Assembly (NCBI GenBank): GCA_023266195.1 | Contig: JAHFRP010000011.1 | Span: 59,754 to 123,753 of the forward strand | Direction: 5' to 3' | Source: Sulfuricella sp. | GTDB taxonomy: Bacteria; Pseudomonadota; Gammaproteobacteria; Burkholderiales; Sulfuricellaceae | Length of the DNA stretch: 64,000 nucleotides | Part shown: piece after piece, positions 34,003-42,904 of the stretch | How positions within the stretch are numbered: position 1 is the first letter of the stretch | Layout of the letters: the number at the start of each line of letters is the position of its first letter | The notes under the pieces: model-generated | What the model was told of the DNA's origin: nothing | Database searches by the model: none | Seen by the model: the letters and a program-made list of their open reading frames with translations, nothing else | Made by a program: the position numbers and the translations under genes

Positions 34003-34682
34003 GATGTGTTCCTCCCCATGTAAATAACCGGGATACGTTCAAAAACCAGGATGCATCTGCCTTTCTGCAACCGATCTGCAATTCAGCTGGGGACATGCTG
34101 ATTTATTAGGAATTCGTCAACCCGGCGGGCCCTCGCCCAAACCATCTCCCAGATGGAGAGCGGCATTTATTCGGTGTTTCGTTAAAGCTTTCTGGGATCA
34201 AGCCGCATCTGTGTTGAATGGTGGCAATTGCCATGCCAATCCATACTGGATGCGGGTGTCGAGCGGATTGCGGTGTCTTGGGGTATGGAACAGGGGGGTG
34301 GGGTAGGAAAAAATGTAATTTTTTTTATACACCGGCAATGTTTGACAAACGAAAATCTGGGAAGAGCCTGGGCTGGCCGGTTGTTCATAAAAGAATTGAT
34401 TTTCCAACATGCGGATTATTAATTGAAAAATGTTGAATAAAAAATTCACAAAGAAGTGTAAAAAAAACGATACATATTAATGACGTGGGGATTAAATGGC
34501 GCCTGGGTCAATTTAATCGACCATATCCCGGCAATGAGCAATGCTTACGTTGCGCGGCAAGTGTTAGAGTGATGACGCCGATGCAAAATGATTACGTCGC
34601 CCGGCGTTAGGTCGAATGAAATATGCTAGAATGGCGCCGTTCGTTATCGATTAAAACGCATTTTTCTATTAATGGATGGGGT
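34003..34682. other. AT-rich gene-free region before the polysaccharide locus
   Basis: No coding region is supported. It includes the palindrome TGGCAATTGCCA (34222-34233), a long A/T tract near 34310-34330 and the inverted repeat at 34490-34518. It is presumably where the main promoter of the export and glycan operon lies; I could not fix a single promoter with confidence. Confidence 0.6.
34490..34518. promoter_or_regulatory. 8-bp inverted repeat upstream of wza-like gene
   Basis: GATTAAAT and ATTTAATC are exact complements separated by 13 bp, 165 bp before the first glycan-locus gene. The size and spacing suit a dimeric regulator site. Confidence 0.4.
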
Positions 34683-37370
34683 ATGTATTTGAGAACTTTG
34701 ATCGGGCGGTGTGTTGCCGTTTTGTGCATGGTGGCAGCGCCGATGGGCGCATCAGCCGATGACACGGGAGCCGCGTCTTCCCCCGCGATATCTTCCTCAG
34801 CCACATCTTCCCCTATGCAGCAATTGAGCATTTCACCCGATCTTGCCCCGCCCGGTGCGGCTCGTGCGCTTGCTTCACCCGATGTGGCTCGGGCACTTGG
34901 TTCGCCCGATGTGGCTCGGGCTCTTCTTGCTTCACCCGAGGGGATGCGGGCGGCTCAATCAGAACTCAAATCCACTCTTGCCAATAAACAGCCGACGCCC
35001 GACAACCCTTCCGACCAGCAGGACCTTGATAAAGAAAAGGCCTCGCGCGACGCGGTCGTAGCCCCTCCGACCGAGTTTCAAAAATTTGTGGCGCAATCCA
35101 CCGGCACGATTTTGCCTATATTCGGTGCGAATCTGTTCGTCGGCGCGCCGAGCACCTTTGCCCCGGTCGATCGCGTCCCGGTGACGGCGGATTACGTCAT
35201 CGGGCCGGGTGATGAAATCAAGCTCCGGGTATGGGGCAAGGTGGATATGGACTTGGCGCTGCAAGTCGATCGCAACGGTTCCGTATTCATCCCCGAAGTC
35301 GGCAATGTCAGCGTGGCTGGGGTGGCCTATAAAAATCTCAATGAACATCTGACCAAGGTGATTGGTCGGGTGCTGCGGAACTTCGAACTCAACGCCAGCC
35401 TGGGGCAGTTGCGCTCGATCCAGATTTTCGTGGTGGGCCAGGCCCGGCGCCCCGGCAGTTATACCATCAGTTCCCTCAGCACCTTGGTGAATGCGCTGTT
35501 TGTCTCGGGCGGCCCTTCTTCCCTTGGCTCCATGCGCCGGATACAGGTCAAGCGCGGCAGTCGCATCGTCACCACCTTCGACCTTTACGACCTGATCATC
35601 AAAGGCGACAAATCCAGGGATGTGCCGCTGCTGCCGGGCGATGTGATTTATATTCCGCCGGCTGGCCGACAGGTGGCGATCTCGGGCAGCGTGAACGTGT
35701 CGGCCATTTTCGAAATAAAGGACAAGTCGACGTTTGCGGATTTGCTTGACTTGGCGGGCGGGTTGAACAATGTGGCTGCAACGCAGAAAGCGACCGTGGA
35801 AGGGATTCTCGACAGGAAGTTGCGCAAGGTCGATGAGATTACTTTTGACGCGGCTGGGCTTGCCCGCGAACTCCACGACGGCGATCTGGTTAAGGTCACT
35901 TCCGTGTCGCCGCGCTTTGATAATGCTGTCAAATTGCAGGGCAACGTGGCATCGCCGATGCGGTATATATGGCGGAAAGGGATGCGTATAACCGACCTCC
36001 TGGGCGAAAAGAATGCATTGATTCCAAGTGCCTATTGGGGCAGGCAGAATGCGGGCGCTTTGATCGGCCGCTTCACCAAGAAGGAGGTGAACTGGGATTA
36101 TGCCGTTATGCAGCGCCTGGACGAATCGAATCTCACGACAAGGCTGGTCGCATTCAATTTGGGCAAGGCGATTAAAGGCGACCCGGTTGAGAACATGCTG
36201 TTGCAACCAGGAGACATAGTCACGATTTTCTCGGCTGACGAAGAGTTGCCGAAAACCGAGAACGATGTCGCCCTGAACGGCAGCGTCTTTGGTGCTTCAA
36301 AGAGGCGTTTTGTGTGGCGTGAGGGGATGAAGATCAACGATCTCATTCCAAATGCAAAATGGTTGGTCGATTATTACGATTATTGGTCGAATCTCAAGGG
36401 CGACAAATTGAGCACCGGTCTCAACTGGGGGTATGCAAATATCGTCCGGCTGCAACCGCGCGATCTCACGCGGACGATGCTGGCATTCGACCTTGGGAAA
36501 GCTGTGTTGGAAAACGACAGCGCGAATAATCTGGCTTTGCTTCCCGGCGATGAGGTGGCGATCTTTACCAACAACGAAATCCAGACGCCGATATCGACCA
36601 AGAGTGCGTATGTGCGTCTTGAGGGTGAGTTCAAGCACCCTGGGATATATAAGGTAGATCCAGGCGAAACCCTGCGGCAACTGGTGGTCAAGGCCGGTGG
36701 CTTGGACCGGCACGCCTACGTTTATGGCGCTCAGCTAATTCGTGAGTCCACCCGCGCCCTACAGCAAACCCAGATGGATGAGATGATCAACCGCATGGAA
36801 AGGGATGTCGAGCAAGCGGCCTCGAATAAGCTTTCTCATTCCGGCAGCGATGCGGACACCATGTCGATCAAATCCGAGGTTGAAAGCCAGAAGGCGCTCA
36901 TCAGCAAACTGAGAAGCACAAAAGCGGTCGGGCGGATTGTTCTGGAAACCGACGCCGAGCAAGAAGGCGTAAAAGCGCTGCCGGATGATGTTGCACTGGA
37001 AGATGGCGATCAAATTATCGTTCCGCCAAAACCTTCTATCGTGAGCGTATTTGGCGCGGTTTACAACCAGAGTTCATACCTTTATAAGCCGGAGAAGCGG
37101 GTGTCGGATTATCTCGCGCAGGCAGGCGGGCCAACGCGTAATGCGGACGAATCGAATATTTTTATTTTGAAATCGAACGGGGCTGTGACGAGCAAAAACC
37201 AAGCCGGATGGTTGGGCGGATTCAATGGAGACAGGCTGATGCCGGGAGATACCGTCGTGGTGCCGGAAGATTTCAACAAGGTCAACTGGATGCGAGAGCT
37301 TAAAGACTGGTCGCAGGTCATTTACCAATTCGCTCTGGGTGCTGCGGCGATCAAGACAATTCGTCAGTAG
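34683..37370 (+). CDS. Polysaccharide export outer-membrane protein (Wza/SLBB family, long form)
   Basis: Outer-membrane polysaccharide secretin-like channel. Start ATG 34683 gives a signal peptide (MYLRTLIGRCVAVLCMVAAPMGASA); an in-frame ATG at 34623 adds residues with no signal. At 895 aa it is far longer than Wza (about 380). A low-complexity N-terminal segment has SPDVARAL repeats. The polysaccharide-export domain follows (VTADYVIGPGDEIKLRVWGKVD), then several SLBB-type units (QIFVVGQARRPGSYTIS, FKHPGIYKVDPGETLRQLVVKAGG, SIVSVFGAVYNQSSYLYKPEKRVSDYLAQAGG). It heads the locus and partners with the Wzz protein next to it. Confidence 0.92.
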   Translation: MYLRTLIGRCVAVLCMVAAPMGASADDTGAASSPAISSSATSSPMQQLSISPDLAPPGAARALASPDVARALGSPDVARALLASPEGMRAAQSELKSTLANKQPTPDNPSDQQDLDKEKASRDAVVAPPTEFQKFVAQSTGTILPIFGANLFVGAPSTFAPVDRVPVTADYVIGPGDEIKLRVWGKVDMDLALQVDRNGSVFIPEVGNVSVAGVAYKNLNEHLTKVIGRVLRNFELNASLGQLRSIQIFVVGQARRPGSYTISSLSTLVNALFVSGGPSSLGSMRRIQVKRGSRIVTTFDLYDLIIKGDKSRDVPLLPGDVIYIPPAGRQVAISGSVNVSAIFEIKDKSTFADLLDLAGGLNNVAATQKATVEGILDRKLRKVDEITFDAAGLARELHDGDLVKVTSVSPRFDNAVKLQGNVASPMRYIWRKGMRITDLLGEKNALIPSAYWGRQNAGALIGRFTKKEVNWDYAVMQRLDESNLTTRLVAFNLGKAIKGDPVENMLLQPGDIVTIFSADEELPKTENDVALNGSVFGASKRRFVWREGMKINDLIPNAKWLVDYYDYWSNLKGDKLSTGLNWGYANIVRLQPRDLTRTMLAFDLGKAVLENDSANNLALLPGDEVAIFTNNEIQTPISTKSAYVRLEGEFKHPGIYKVDPGETLRQLVVKAGGLDRHAYVYGAQLIRESTRALQQTQMDEMINRMERDVEQAASNKLSHSGSDADTMSIKSEVESQKALISKLRSTKAVGRIVLETDAEQEGVKALPDDVALEDGDQIIVPPKPSIVSVFGAVYNQSSYLYKPEKRVSDYLAQAGGPTRNADESNIFILKSNGAVTSKNQAGWLGGFNGDRLMPGDTVVVPEDFNKVNWMRELKDWSQVIYQFALGAAAIKTIRQ

Positions 37371-37382
37371 AAGGCTGTGATA

Positions 37383-38342
37383 ATGACAGAAAAAACATTG
37401 CCGCAGGCAAATGTGGCGACCATGCAGGATGAGGATGAAATCAACCTTCTTGATTTGCTGATTGTTCTGGCGAAGCACAAAAAACGCATTCTGATCCTGA
37501 CTTTTTGTGCGGCCATCCTTTCGGTGGGATATGCGCTGATGCTGCCCAAAATCTACACCGGTACGGCGAAAATCCTACCCCCGCAGCAAAGCCAATCCGG
37601 CACCAGCGCGCTACTTTCGCAGTTGGGTGGGCTAGCTGGGGCTGCGGCCGGCATCAAGAACCCGAACGATATGTACGTGGGCATGCTGAACAGCCGTACT
37701 GTTATGGACAGGCTGATCCAGCGTTTCAACCTGCAAAAGACTTACGACAAAGACACACTTACCGATACGCGAAAAAAACTGGATGACGACAGCAATATTG
37801 CCACCGGTAAGGATGGTATTATCACCGTCGATGTGGACAACGAGGATCCCAAACTTGCCGCTGCACTCGCCAATGCATTCGTGGAAGAAATGGACAGGCT
37901 GATGCAGAAGTTGGCCGTGACAGAAGCCGCGCAGCGGCGGATGTTTTTCGAAAAGCAACTGAAAGAAGCCAAAGACAAGCTTACTGATGCGGAAGTCGTC
38001 CTCGATAAAACCCTTAGAACTAGCCTGCAATACATGGATGCACTGCGGGAGTTGAAATACCGGGAGGCCGTCTATGAAATAGATGTCAAGCAATATGAAG
38101 CTGCCAAATTGGACGAGGCCAAGGATTCCGCCTTAATCCAGGTGCTAGACAAGGCTATTGAGCCGGAGAAAAGGTCCAAGCCAAAACGAACCTTGATTGT
38201 AATTCTGGCTACATTGGTTGCGGGCTTTATTGGGGTGCTCTGGGCATTCGTGGCGGAGGCGAATGAAAAGGCGCGGCATGATCCGGAACAGGCTGAAAGG
38301 CTGAATTTATTGCGCGGTTACCTTAGGGGTGAAGGGGTTTGA
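37383..38342 (+). CDS. wzz: Chain-length determinant protein (Wzz family), shortened
   Basis: Inner-membrane protein that sets polymer length and couples to export. Two transmembrane helices flank a periplasmic domain (KKRILILTFCAAILSVGYALML near 35-56 and TLIVILATLVAGFIGVLWAFV near 273-293), with the Wzz-type Pro-rich second membrane approach KPKRTL. It is 319 aa from ATG 37383 with AAGG 8 nt ahead. Relatives I know have about 80-90 more residues of coiled coil between LTDAEVVLDKT and SLQYMDALRELKYRE; here the two are directly joined in frame, a likely internal deletion. Confidence 0.88.
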   Translation: MTEKTLPQANVATMQDEDEINLLDLLIVLAKHKKRILILTFCAAILSVGYALMLPKIYTGTAKILPPQQSQSGTSALLSQLGGLAGAAAGIKNPNDMYVGMLNSRTVMDRLIQRFNLQKTYDKDTLTDTRKKLDDDSNIATGKDGIITVDVDNEDPKLAAALANAFVEEMDRLMQKLAVTEAAQRRMFFEKQLKEAKDKLTDAEVVLDKTLRTSLQYMDALRELKYREAVYEIDVKQYEAAKLDEAKDSALIQVLDKAIEPEKRSKPKRTLIVILATLVAGFIGVLWAFVAEANEKARHDPEQAERLNLLRGYLRGEGV

Positions 38343-38407
38343 TAATGCTTTTGCCCTCTAACTAAGGTCTCGGTCGCAGGGAGCTGACGTGGATAGAACC
38401 AGAAAAT

Positions 38408-38425
38408 TGGCCAGTTTGGTGGCCA
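38408..38425 (+). terminator. Possible hairpin terminator after wzz
   Basis: TGGCCA-N6-TGGCCA forms a 6-bp stem followed by ATTT. The T run is short, so termination would be weak. It lies in the 124-bp gap between wzz and the dehydrogenase gene. Confidence 0.3.
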
Positions 38426-38466
38426 TTTGAAATACCATTGATAATTTTCATTAGCGGAGATGATAA

Positions 38467-39756
38467 GTGTCTAACCCTGTGATCGCTGTTGTCGGCCTGG
38501 GCTACGTTGGCCTGCCTTTGGCTGTGGAATTTGGCAAGAAATACAAAACCATTGGTTATGACCTCTCTGAGGCCAAGATCGTCAATTACAAAAACTTCTG
38601 CGACCCGATGGGCGAGGTCAGTACGAACGACCTAAAGGCCGCCACCCTGCTCACAGTTTCGGCTGATCCGGCAACTATCGGTGAGGCGGATGTTATCATT
38701 GTTGCCGTGCCAACACCTGTTGATGAAGCCCACATCCCTGATTTCTCCCCACTGGTTGGCTCTTCCACCACCGTTGGTAAACACATGAAAATGGGCGCCA
38801 TCGTGGTTTACGAGTCCACGGTATACCCAGGTGCCACTGAAGAGATCTGCATCCCTGTATTGGAGAAGCAGTCTGGAATGAAATGGAAGCGAGATTTTCA
38901 TGTCGGTTACTCGCCGGAACGCGTCAATCCGGGCGACAAAGTTCGCACGCTGACCAAGATTGTCAAGGTTGTTTCCGGCGACGATGACGCAACACGGAAC
39001 TTCCTGGCTGACCTGTACGGGTCCATCATTACGGCTGGGATTCACCGGGCCAGCTCAATCAAGGTCGCGGAAGCCTCCAAGGTCATCGAAAATACCCAAC
39101 GTGACCTCAACATCGCCCTGATGAACGAACTCGCCATCGTCTTCGACAAGATCGGCATCGATACGATCGAAGTGCTTGAAGCAGCCGGCACCAAGTGGAA
39201 CTTCCTTCCCTTCCGGCCGGGACTGGTCGGTGGCCATTGCATTGGTGTCGACCCATATTACCTCACTCACAAAGCCGAAATGCTGGGCTACCATCCGCAG
39301 GTTGTCCTCGCCGGTCGCCGCATCAACGACGGCATGGCCAGCTACGTGGCAAAGATGACCGTGCAGAATATGATCAATCAGGGCGGCTGCAACAGGGGTG
39401 ACACCGTGATCGTTCTGGGTCTGACATTCAAGGAGGATTGCCCCGACCTACGCAATTCGAAGGTGGCCGGCCTCATCACCCATCTCAAGGGGTTTGGATT
39501 GAACGTGGTTGTTCATGACCCCATCGCCGATGCCGCCGAGGCTGAACATGAATATGGGCTTCAGCTTACTCCATGGGATCAGCTACCTGTAAATTCTAGC
39601 GCGGTAATAGCCGCCGTTTCGCATCGCCAGTATCTGCAAATACCGTTAAACGACATTCTTGCCTTGCTCAAACCGAGCGGCGTATTCACCGACGTCAAGT
39701 CGGCTTATGATTCCTCAACTATCCAACAAGCTGGGCACGCCGTCTGGCGCTTGTAA
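38467..39756 (+). CDS. wbpA: UDP-N-acetyl-hexosamine 6-dehydrogenase (WbpA/WbpO/TviB type)
   Basis: NAD-dependent oxidation of a UDP-N-acetylhexosamine to its uronic acid. It is 429 aa with a GTG start preceded by AGCGGAG. Rossmann motif VVGLGYVGLPLAVEFG; catalytic cysteine C258 in GGHCIGVDPYYL; later KEDCPDLRNSKV. Followed by wbpB, wbpD, wbpE and wbpI homologues, which argues for UDP-GlcNAc as substrate in a UDP-ManNAc3NAcA-type pathway. The UDP-GalNAc dehydrogenase activity of close relatives cannot be excluded. Confidence 0.92.
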   Translation: MSNPVIAVVGLGYVGLPLAVEFGKKYKTIGYDLSEAKIVNYKNFCDPMGEVSTNDLKAATLLTVSADPATIGEADVIIVAVPTPVDEAHIPDFSPLVGSSTTVGKHMKMGAIVVYESTVYPGATEEICIPVLEKQSGMKWKRDFHVGYSPERVNPGDKVRTLTKIVKVVSGDDDATRNFLADLYGSIITAGIHRASSIKVAEASKVIENTQRDLNIALMNELAIVFDKIGIDTIEVLEAAGTKWNFLPFRPGLVGGHCIGVDPYYLTHKAEMLGYHPQVVLAGRRINDGMASYVAKMTVQNMINQGGCNRGDTVIVLGLTFKEDCPDLRNSKVAGLITHLKGFGLNVVVHDPIADAAEAEHEYGLQLTPWDQLPVNSSAVIAAVSHRQYLQIPLNDILALLKPSGVFTDVKSAYDSSTIQQAGHAVWRL

Positions 39757-39759
39757 ACC

Positions 39760-40809
39760 ATGTATTCCACCATCACCAACCGAAAAATCCGCTTGGCCAT
39801 TGTCGGCTGTGGCCGTATTTCGAAAAACCACTTTGGTTCCATCGACAAGCATGCCGACAACGTCGAACTGGCTGCGATCTGCGATATTGATCCCAAGATA
39901 CTAGCTGAACACACCGAAAAGTATAAGGTACCCGGCTACCGTCATCTTGAAGAAATGTTGAAGGCCGAAAAACTCGATCTGGTCGCCCTCTGCACCCCCA
40001 GCGGCATTCATCCCGACCAAGCCGTCATGGCGGCCGAGCACGGTGTCAATGTCATTACCGAGAAGCCTATGGCTACCCGCTGGCAAGACGGCGTCCGCAT
40101 GGTTAAGGCCTGCGACGATGCCGGGGTTTGTCTGTTCGTCGTCAAGCAGAACCGTCGCAATACCACCTTGCAATTGCTTAAGCGCGCGGTTGAAGAAAAG
40201 CGCTTTGGTAAAATACACATGGTGCACCTCAACGTCTTCTGGACACGTCCCCAGTCGTACTACGACCAAGCCAAATGGCGCGGGACATGGGAATTCGACG
40301 GTGGTGCCTTTATGAACCAGGCCAGCCACTATGTTGACCTGCTCGACTGGCTGATAGGCCCTGTCGAGAAAGTGCAATGCATGATGAGTACAACGCGCGA
40401 CATTGAAGTCGAAGACACCGGGGTGCTCAATGTGCGCTGGCGAAATGGCGCATTGGGCTCGATGAGCGTTACCATGCTCACTTATCCCAAGAACCTCGAA
40501 GGCAGCATCACCATTCTTGGTGAGAAAGGTACTGTACGGATCGGCGGCGTCGCCGTCAACGACATCCAGCTTTGGCAATTCGACGAACCGCGCGATTACG
40601 ACGAGCAAATCAAGGCTGCAAATTATGCGACCACGTCAGTTTATGGCTTCGGACACCCGCTCTACTACAAGAACGTTATCGACGTGCTGCGAGGAGACGC
40701 TGAACCTGAGACCGATGGTCGGGAAGGTCTGAAATCGCTAGAGATGCTGATTGCCGCATACCTCTCCGCCCGTGACGGGAAGACAATCTCGTTGCCGCTC
40801 GAGTACTGA
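39760..40809 (+). CDS. wbpB: UDP-GlcNAcA 3-dehydrogenase (WbpB/WlbA-like, Gfo/Idh/MocA family)
   Basis: Oxidises the C3 hydroxyl of UDP-GlcNAc uronic acid with NAD+, making the keto substrate for WbpE. It is 349 aa. N-terminal Rossmann LAIVGCGRISKNHFGSI; EKPMATRWQDG contains the conserved EKP; VKQNRRNTT and GGAFMNQASHYVDLLDWLIGPVEKV follow. It starts 3 bp after wbpA. Motifs are very close to the WbpB/WlbA group, supporting the pathway assignment. Confidence 0.93.
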   Translation: MYSTITNRKIRLAIVGCGRISKNHFGSIDKHADNVELAAICDIDPKILAEHTEKYKVPGYRHLEEMLKAEKLDLVALCTPSGIHPDQAVMAAEHGVNVITEKPMATRWQDGVRMVKACDDAGVCLFVVKQNRRNTTLQLLKRAVEEKRFGKIHMVHLNVFWTRPQSYYDQAKWRGTWEFDGGAFMNQASHYVDLLDWLIGPVEKVQCMMSTTRDIEVEDTGVLNVRWRNGALGSMSVTMLTYPKNLEGSITILGEKGTVRIGGVAVNDIQLWQFDEPRDYDEQIKAANYATTSVYGFGHPLYYKNVIDVLRGDAEPETDGREGLKSLEMLIAAYLSARDGKTISLPLEY

Positions 40810-40818
40810 GATCACCCT

Positions 40819-41880
40819 ATGAACATAGGCATCGTCGGCGGCGGTATTAATGGACTGTGCTGTGCTTGGCATCTCGCCAGACAGAGGCATGATGTGCACC
40901 TTTATGAACGGGACATGCTCATGCGCGCCACAAGCTGCGCCTCGTCAAAACTTTTGCATGGTGGACTGCGCTATTTGGAAAACGGTGAGTTTCGTTTGGT
41001 GCGTGAAGCCCTGCGCGAGCGCGATGCCTGGATTCTACGCGCTCCTGAATTGGCGCGTCCATTACGTCTGATCATGCCGATCTATAAGAACGGTCGCCGA
41101 AGTCGATTCATGGTTGCTGCCGGGCTATTCCTTTACGACCATCTGGCCGGTAAAAGCCAGTTGCCGGGCGCCAAATGGCTCAAGCCAAGTGAAATCATGG
41201 GCCGCGATCCTGCCTTGAACGATCAAAATCTGCTTGGCGGCTACGAATTCTCCGACGGCCAGATGGATGATTACGCCTTGGGACTCTGGGTAGCTGAACA
41301 GGCGAAGGCCAAAGGTGTTCAGATTTTAGAGGCATCCGAAGTGATGAGTATAGACACGGAGGGGCGCATCACAACCGCGAACGGCGATATACGGAAACAT
41401 GACTTCGTCTTGAACGTTGCTGGCCCCTGGGCCAATCGCTTGCTGGAGCAGAGCAATATCCCCACTCCATACCGTTTGGACCTTGTACGCGGCAGCCATC
41501 TCATCCTTGATCAACCCTGCAATCAAGCGTGTCTACTTGAAGTGCCCGGAGAACGGCGAATCTATTTTGTGTTGCCGTGGAAAGGTCAAACATTGCTGGG
41601 CACCACCGAGGTTCGCCAATCGTTGGATGAATCGATCGAGTGCAGCGATTTCGAACGGAATTATCTGCTGGCTGCATACAAGCATTATTGGCCGAATTCA
41701 AATGCCAAAGTTAGTCAAAGCTTCGCCGGCCTGCGCCCCTTGCTCCATAGCGCCAACGACCCCTCCCGTGCGACACGCGAATACGCCATCCACCGTACCG
41801 GCAAATTGATTACGGTACTGGGTGGGAAATGGACCACCGCTATGGCCTTGGCGGAAAAAGTAAGTGCCACTCTCCACTGA
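40819..41880 (+). CDS. FAD-dependent oxidoreductase (GlpD/DAO-like)
   Basis: It is 353 aa. N-terminal dinucleotide motif GIVGGGINGLCCAWHLARQ, then SCASSKLLHGGLRYLENGEFRLVREAL as in glycerol-3-phosphate dehydrogenases, FVLNVAGPWANRLLEQ and LLGTTEVRQ, ending with an IHRTGKLITVLGGKWTTA segment. It is shorter than GlpD (about 500 aa), lacking its C-terminal domain. It lies between wbpB and wbpD, so a role in making or modifying the glycan is likely, for example a glycerol phosphate or sugar oxidation. The substrate is unknown. Confidence 0.8.
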   Translation: MNIGIVGGGINGLCCAWHLARQRHDVHLYERDMLMRATSCASSKLLHGGLRYLENGEFRLVREALRERDAWILRAPELARPLRLIMPIYKNGRRSRFMVAAGLFLYDHLAGKSQLPGAKWLKPSEIMGRDPALNDQNLLGGYEFSDGQMDDYALGLWVAEQAKAKGVQILEASEVMSIDTEGRITTANGDIRKHDFVLNVAGPWANRLLEQSNIPTPYRLDLVRGSHLILDQPCNQACLLEVPGERRIYFVLPWKGQTLLGTTEVRQSLDESIECSDFERNYLLAAYKHYWPNSNAKVSQSFAGLRPLLHSANDPSRATREYAIHRTGKLITVLGGKWTTAMALAEKVSATLH

Positions 41881-41889
41881 ATCGAAAAT

Positions 41890-42471
41890 ATGACCAATAT
41901 CAGCATCCATTCTACGGCCATCGTTGACGACGGAGCCCAGATCGGCGAAGGCACCCGCGTATGGCACTGGGTTCATATCTGCGCCCAAGCAAAAATCGGC
42001 AAAACCTGCTCCTTCGGGCAGAATGTCTTTGTCGGCAACGACGTGGTCATCGGCAACAACTGCAAGGTGCAAAACAACGTCAGCATCTACGATGCCGTCA
42101 CTTTGGAAGACGATGTCTTTTGCGGACCCAGCATGGTATTCACCAACGTTTACAACCCCCGTTCTGCGGTCACCCGCAAAGACGAATACCGCAAAACCAT
42201 GGTCAAAAAAGGCGCCACTCTTGGTGCCAACTGCACCATCATCTGCGGCGTCACCATCGGTGAATACGCTTTCGTCGGTGCTGGCGCCGTGGTCAACAAA
42301 GACGTCAAACCCTATGCCCTTATGGCCGGTGTACCCGCCAAGCAAATCGGCTGGATGAGCCGGCACGGCGAACGCCTTGAATTACCGCTTACAGGTAACG
42401 CTCAAACCCAATGTAAGGCAACCGGCAAAGCCTACCAACTTATAGACGGGCAATGTAGCTTTGCAGATTGA
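41890..42471 (+). CDS. wbpD: UDP-3-amino-sugar N-acetyltransferase (WbpD family)
   Basis: Left-handed beta-helix acetyltransferase that acetylates the 3-amino group of UDP-GlcNAc3NA. It is 193 aa, with hexapeptide repeats throughout ([58 protein letters not shown]) and the WbpD-type [38 protein letters not shown]. The tail [11 protein letters not shown] is also characteristic. It is next to a toxin-antitoxin insertion that separates it from wbpE. Confidence 0.95.
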   Translation: MTNISIHSTAIVDDGAQIGEGTRVWHWVHICAQAKIGKTCSFGQNVFVGNDVVIGNNCKVQNNVSIYDAVTLEDDVFCGPSMVFTNVYNPRSAVTRKDEYRKTMVKKGATLGANCTIICGVTIGEYAFVGAGAVVNKDVKPYALMAGVPAKQIGWMSRHGERLELPLTGNAQTQCKATGKAYQLIDGQCSFAD

Positions 42472-42607
42472 CATGCCGGCGCGCATGTTTAGCAGGACTG
42501 AATTATTCACGGACAAACTCATGGCGGGCAATCGTACCTGAAAAGTGGTTCGAGAGTTTGCGTGCAATTGAAAATGTGGTTGACCAGCTTACTTGGAGGT
42601 AACGGCG

Positions 42608-42904
42608 ATGATTATCGAAACTACTTGCGAACGCGGGATCGTTCGCTTGCCGATGGAACTCAAGTTCCAGCACGACACATTCAACGTGAAAGTGGAGGTG
42701 CCGGATCAAGAAATTTCGCTGTCGCCAAGTGTCGCAACTGAGATGCGGCCGCGATCGGAGAATAGCCTGGGAATCCGGGCGCAGATCGACGCAATATTGG
42801 GGCCCTATAAGAATCTGCTCAGGAAAGGGGCGCCCCTTTCCGCGCAGGACTACAAAGACATTTGGCACCAACACATTGAGGAAAAGCATCTTGGGCGCAA
42901 ATAA
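42608..42904 (+). CDS. Predicted antitoxin of a PIN-domain toxin-antitoxin pair
   Basis: It is 98 aa from ATG 42608 with CTTGGAGG upstream. The N-terminal part (MIIETTCERGIVRLPMELKFQHDTFNVKVEVPD) looks like a small swapped-hairpin, AbrB/AF2212-like DNA-binding fold; the helical C terminus (QDYKDIWHQHIEEKHLGRK) would bind the toxin. Identification as antitoxin rests on its 14-bp overlap with the following PIN reading frame. Upstream (42535-42600) are remnants of coding-like sequence (KWFESLRAIENVVDQLTWR) that I could not assign. Confidence 0.65.
   Translation: MIIETTCERGIVRLPMELKFQHDTFNVKVEVPDQEISLSPSVATEMRPRSENSLGIRAQIDAILGPYKNLLRKGAPLSAQDYKDIWHQHIEEKHLGRK

Noticed and set aside
34607..34632. 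Promoter-like TTAGGT and TAGAAT before the wza-like gene
   Set aside because: Spacing is only 14 bp, too short for a sigma-70 promoter.
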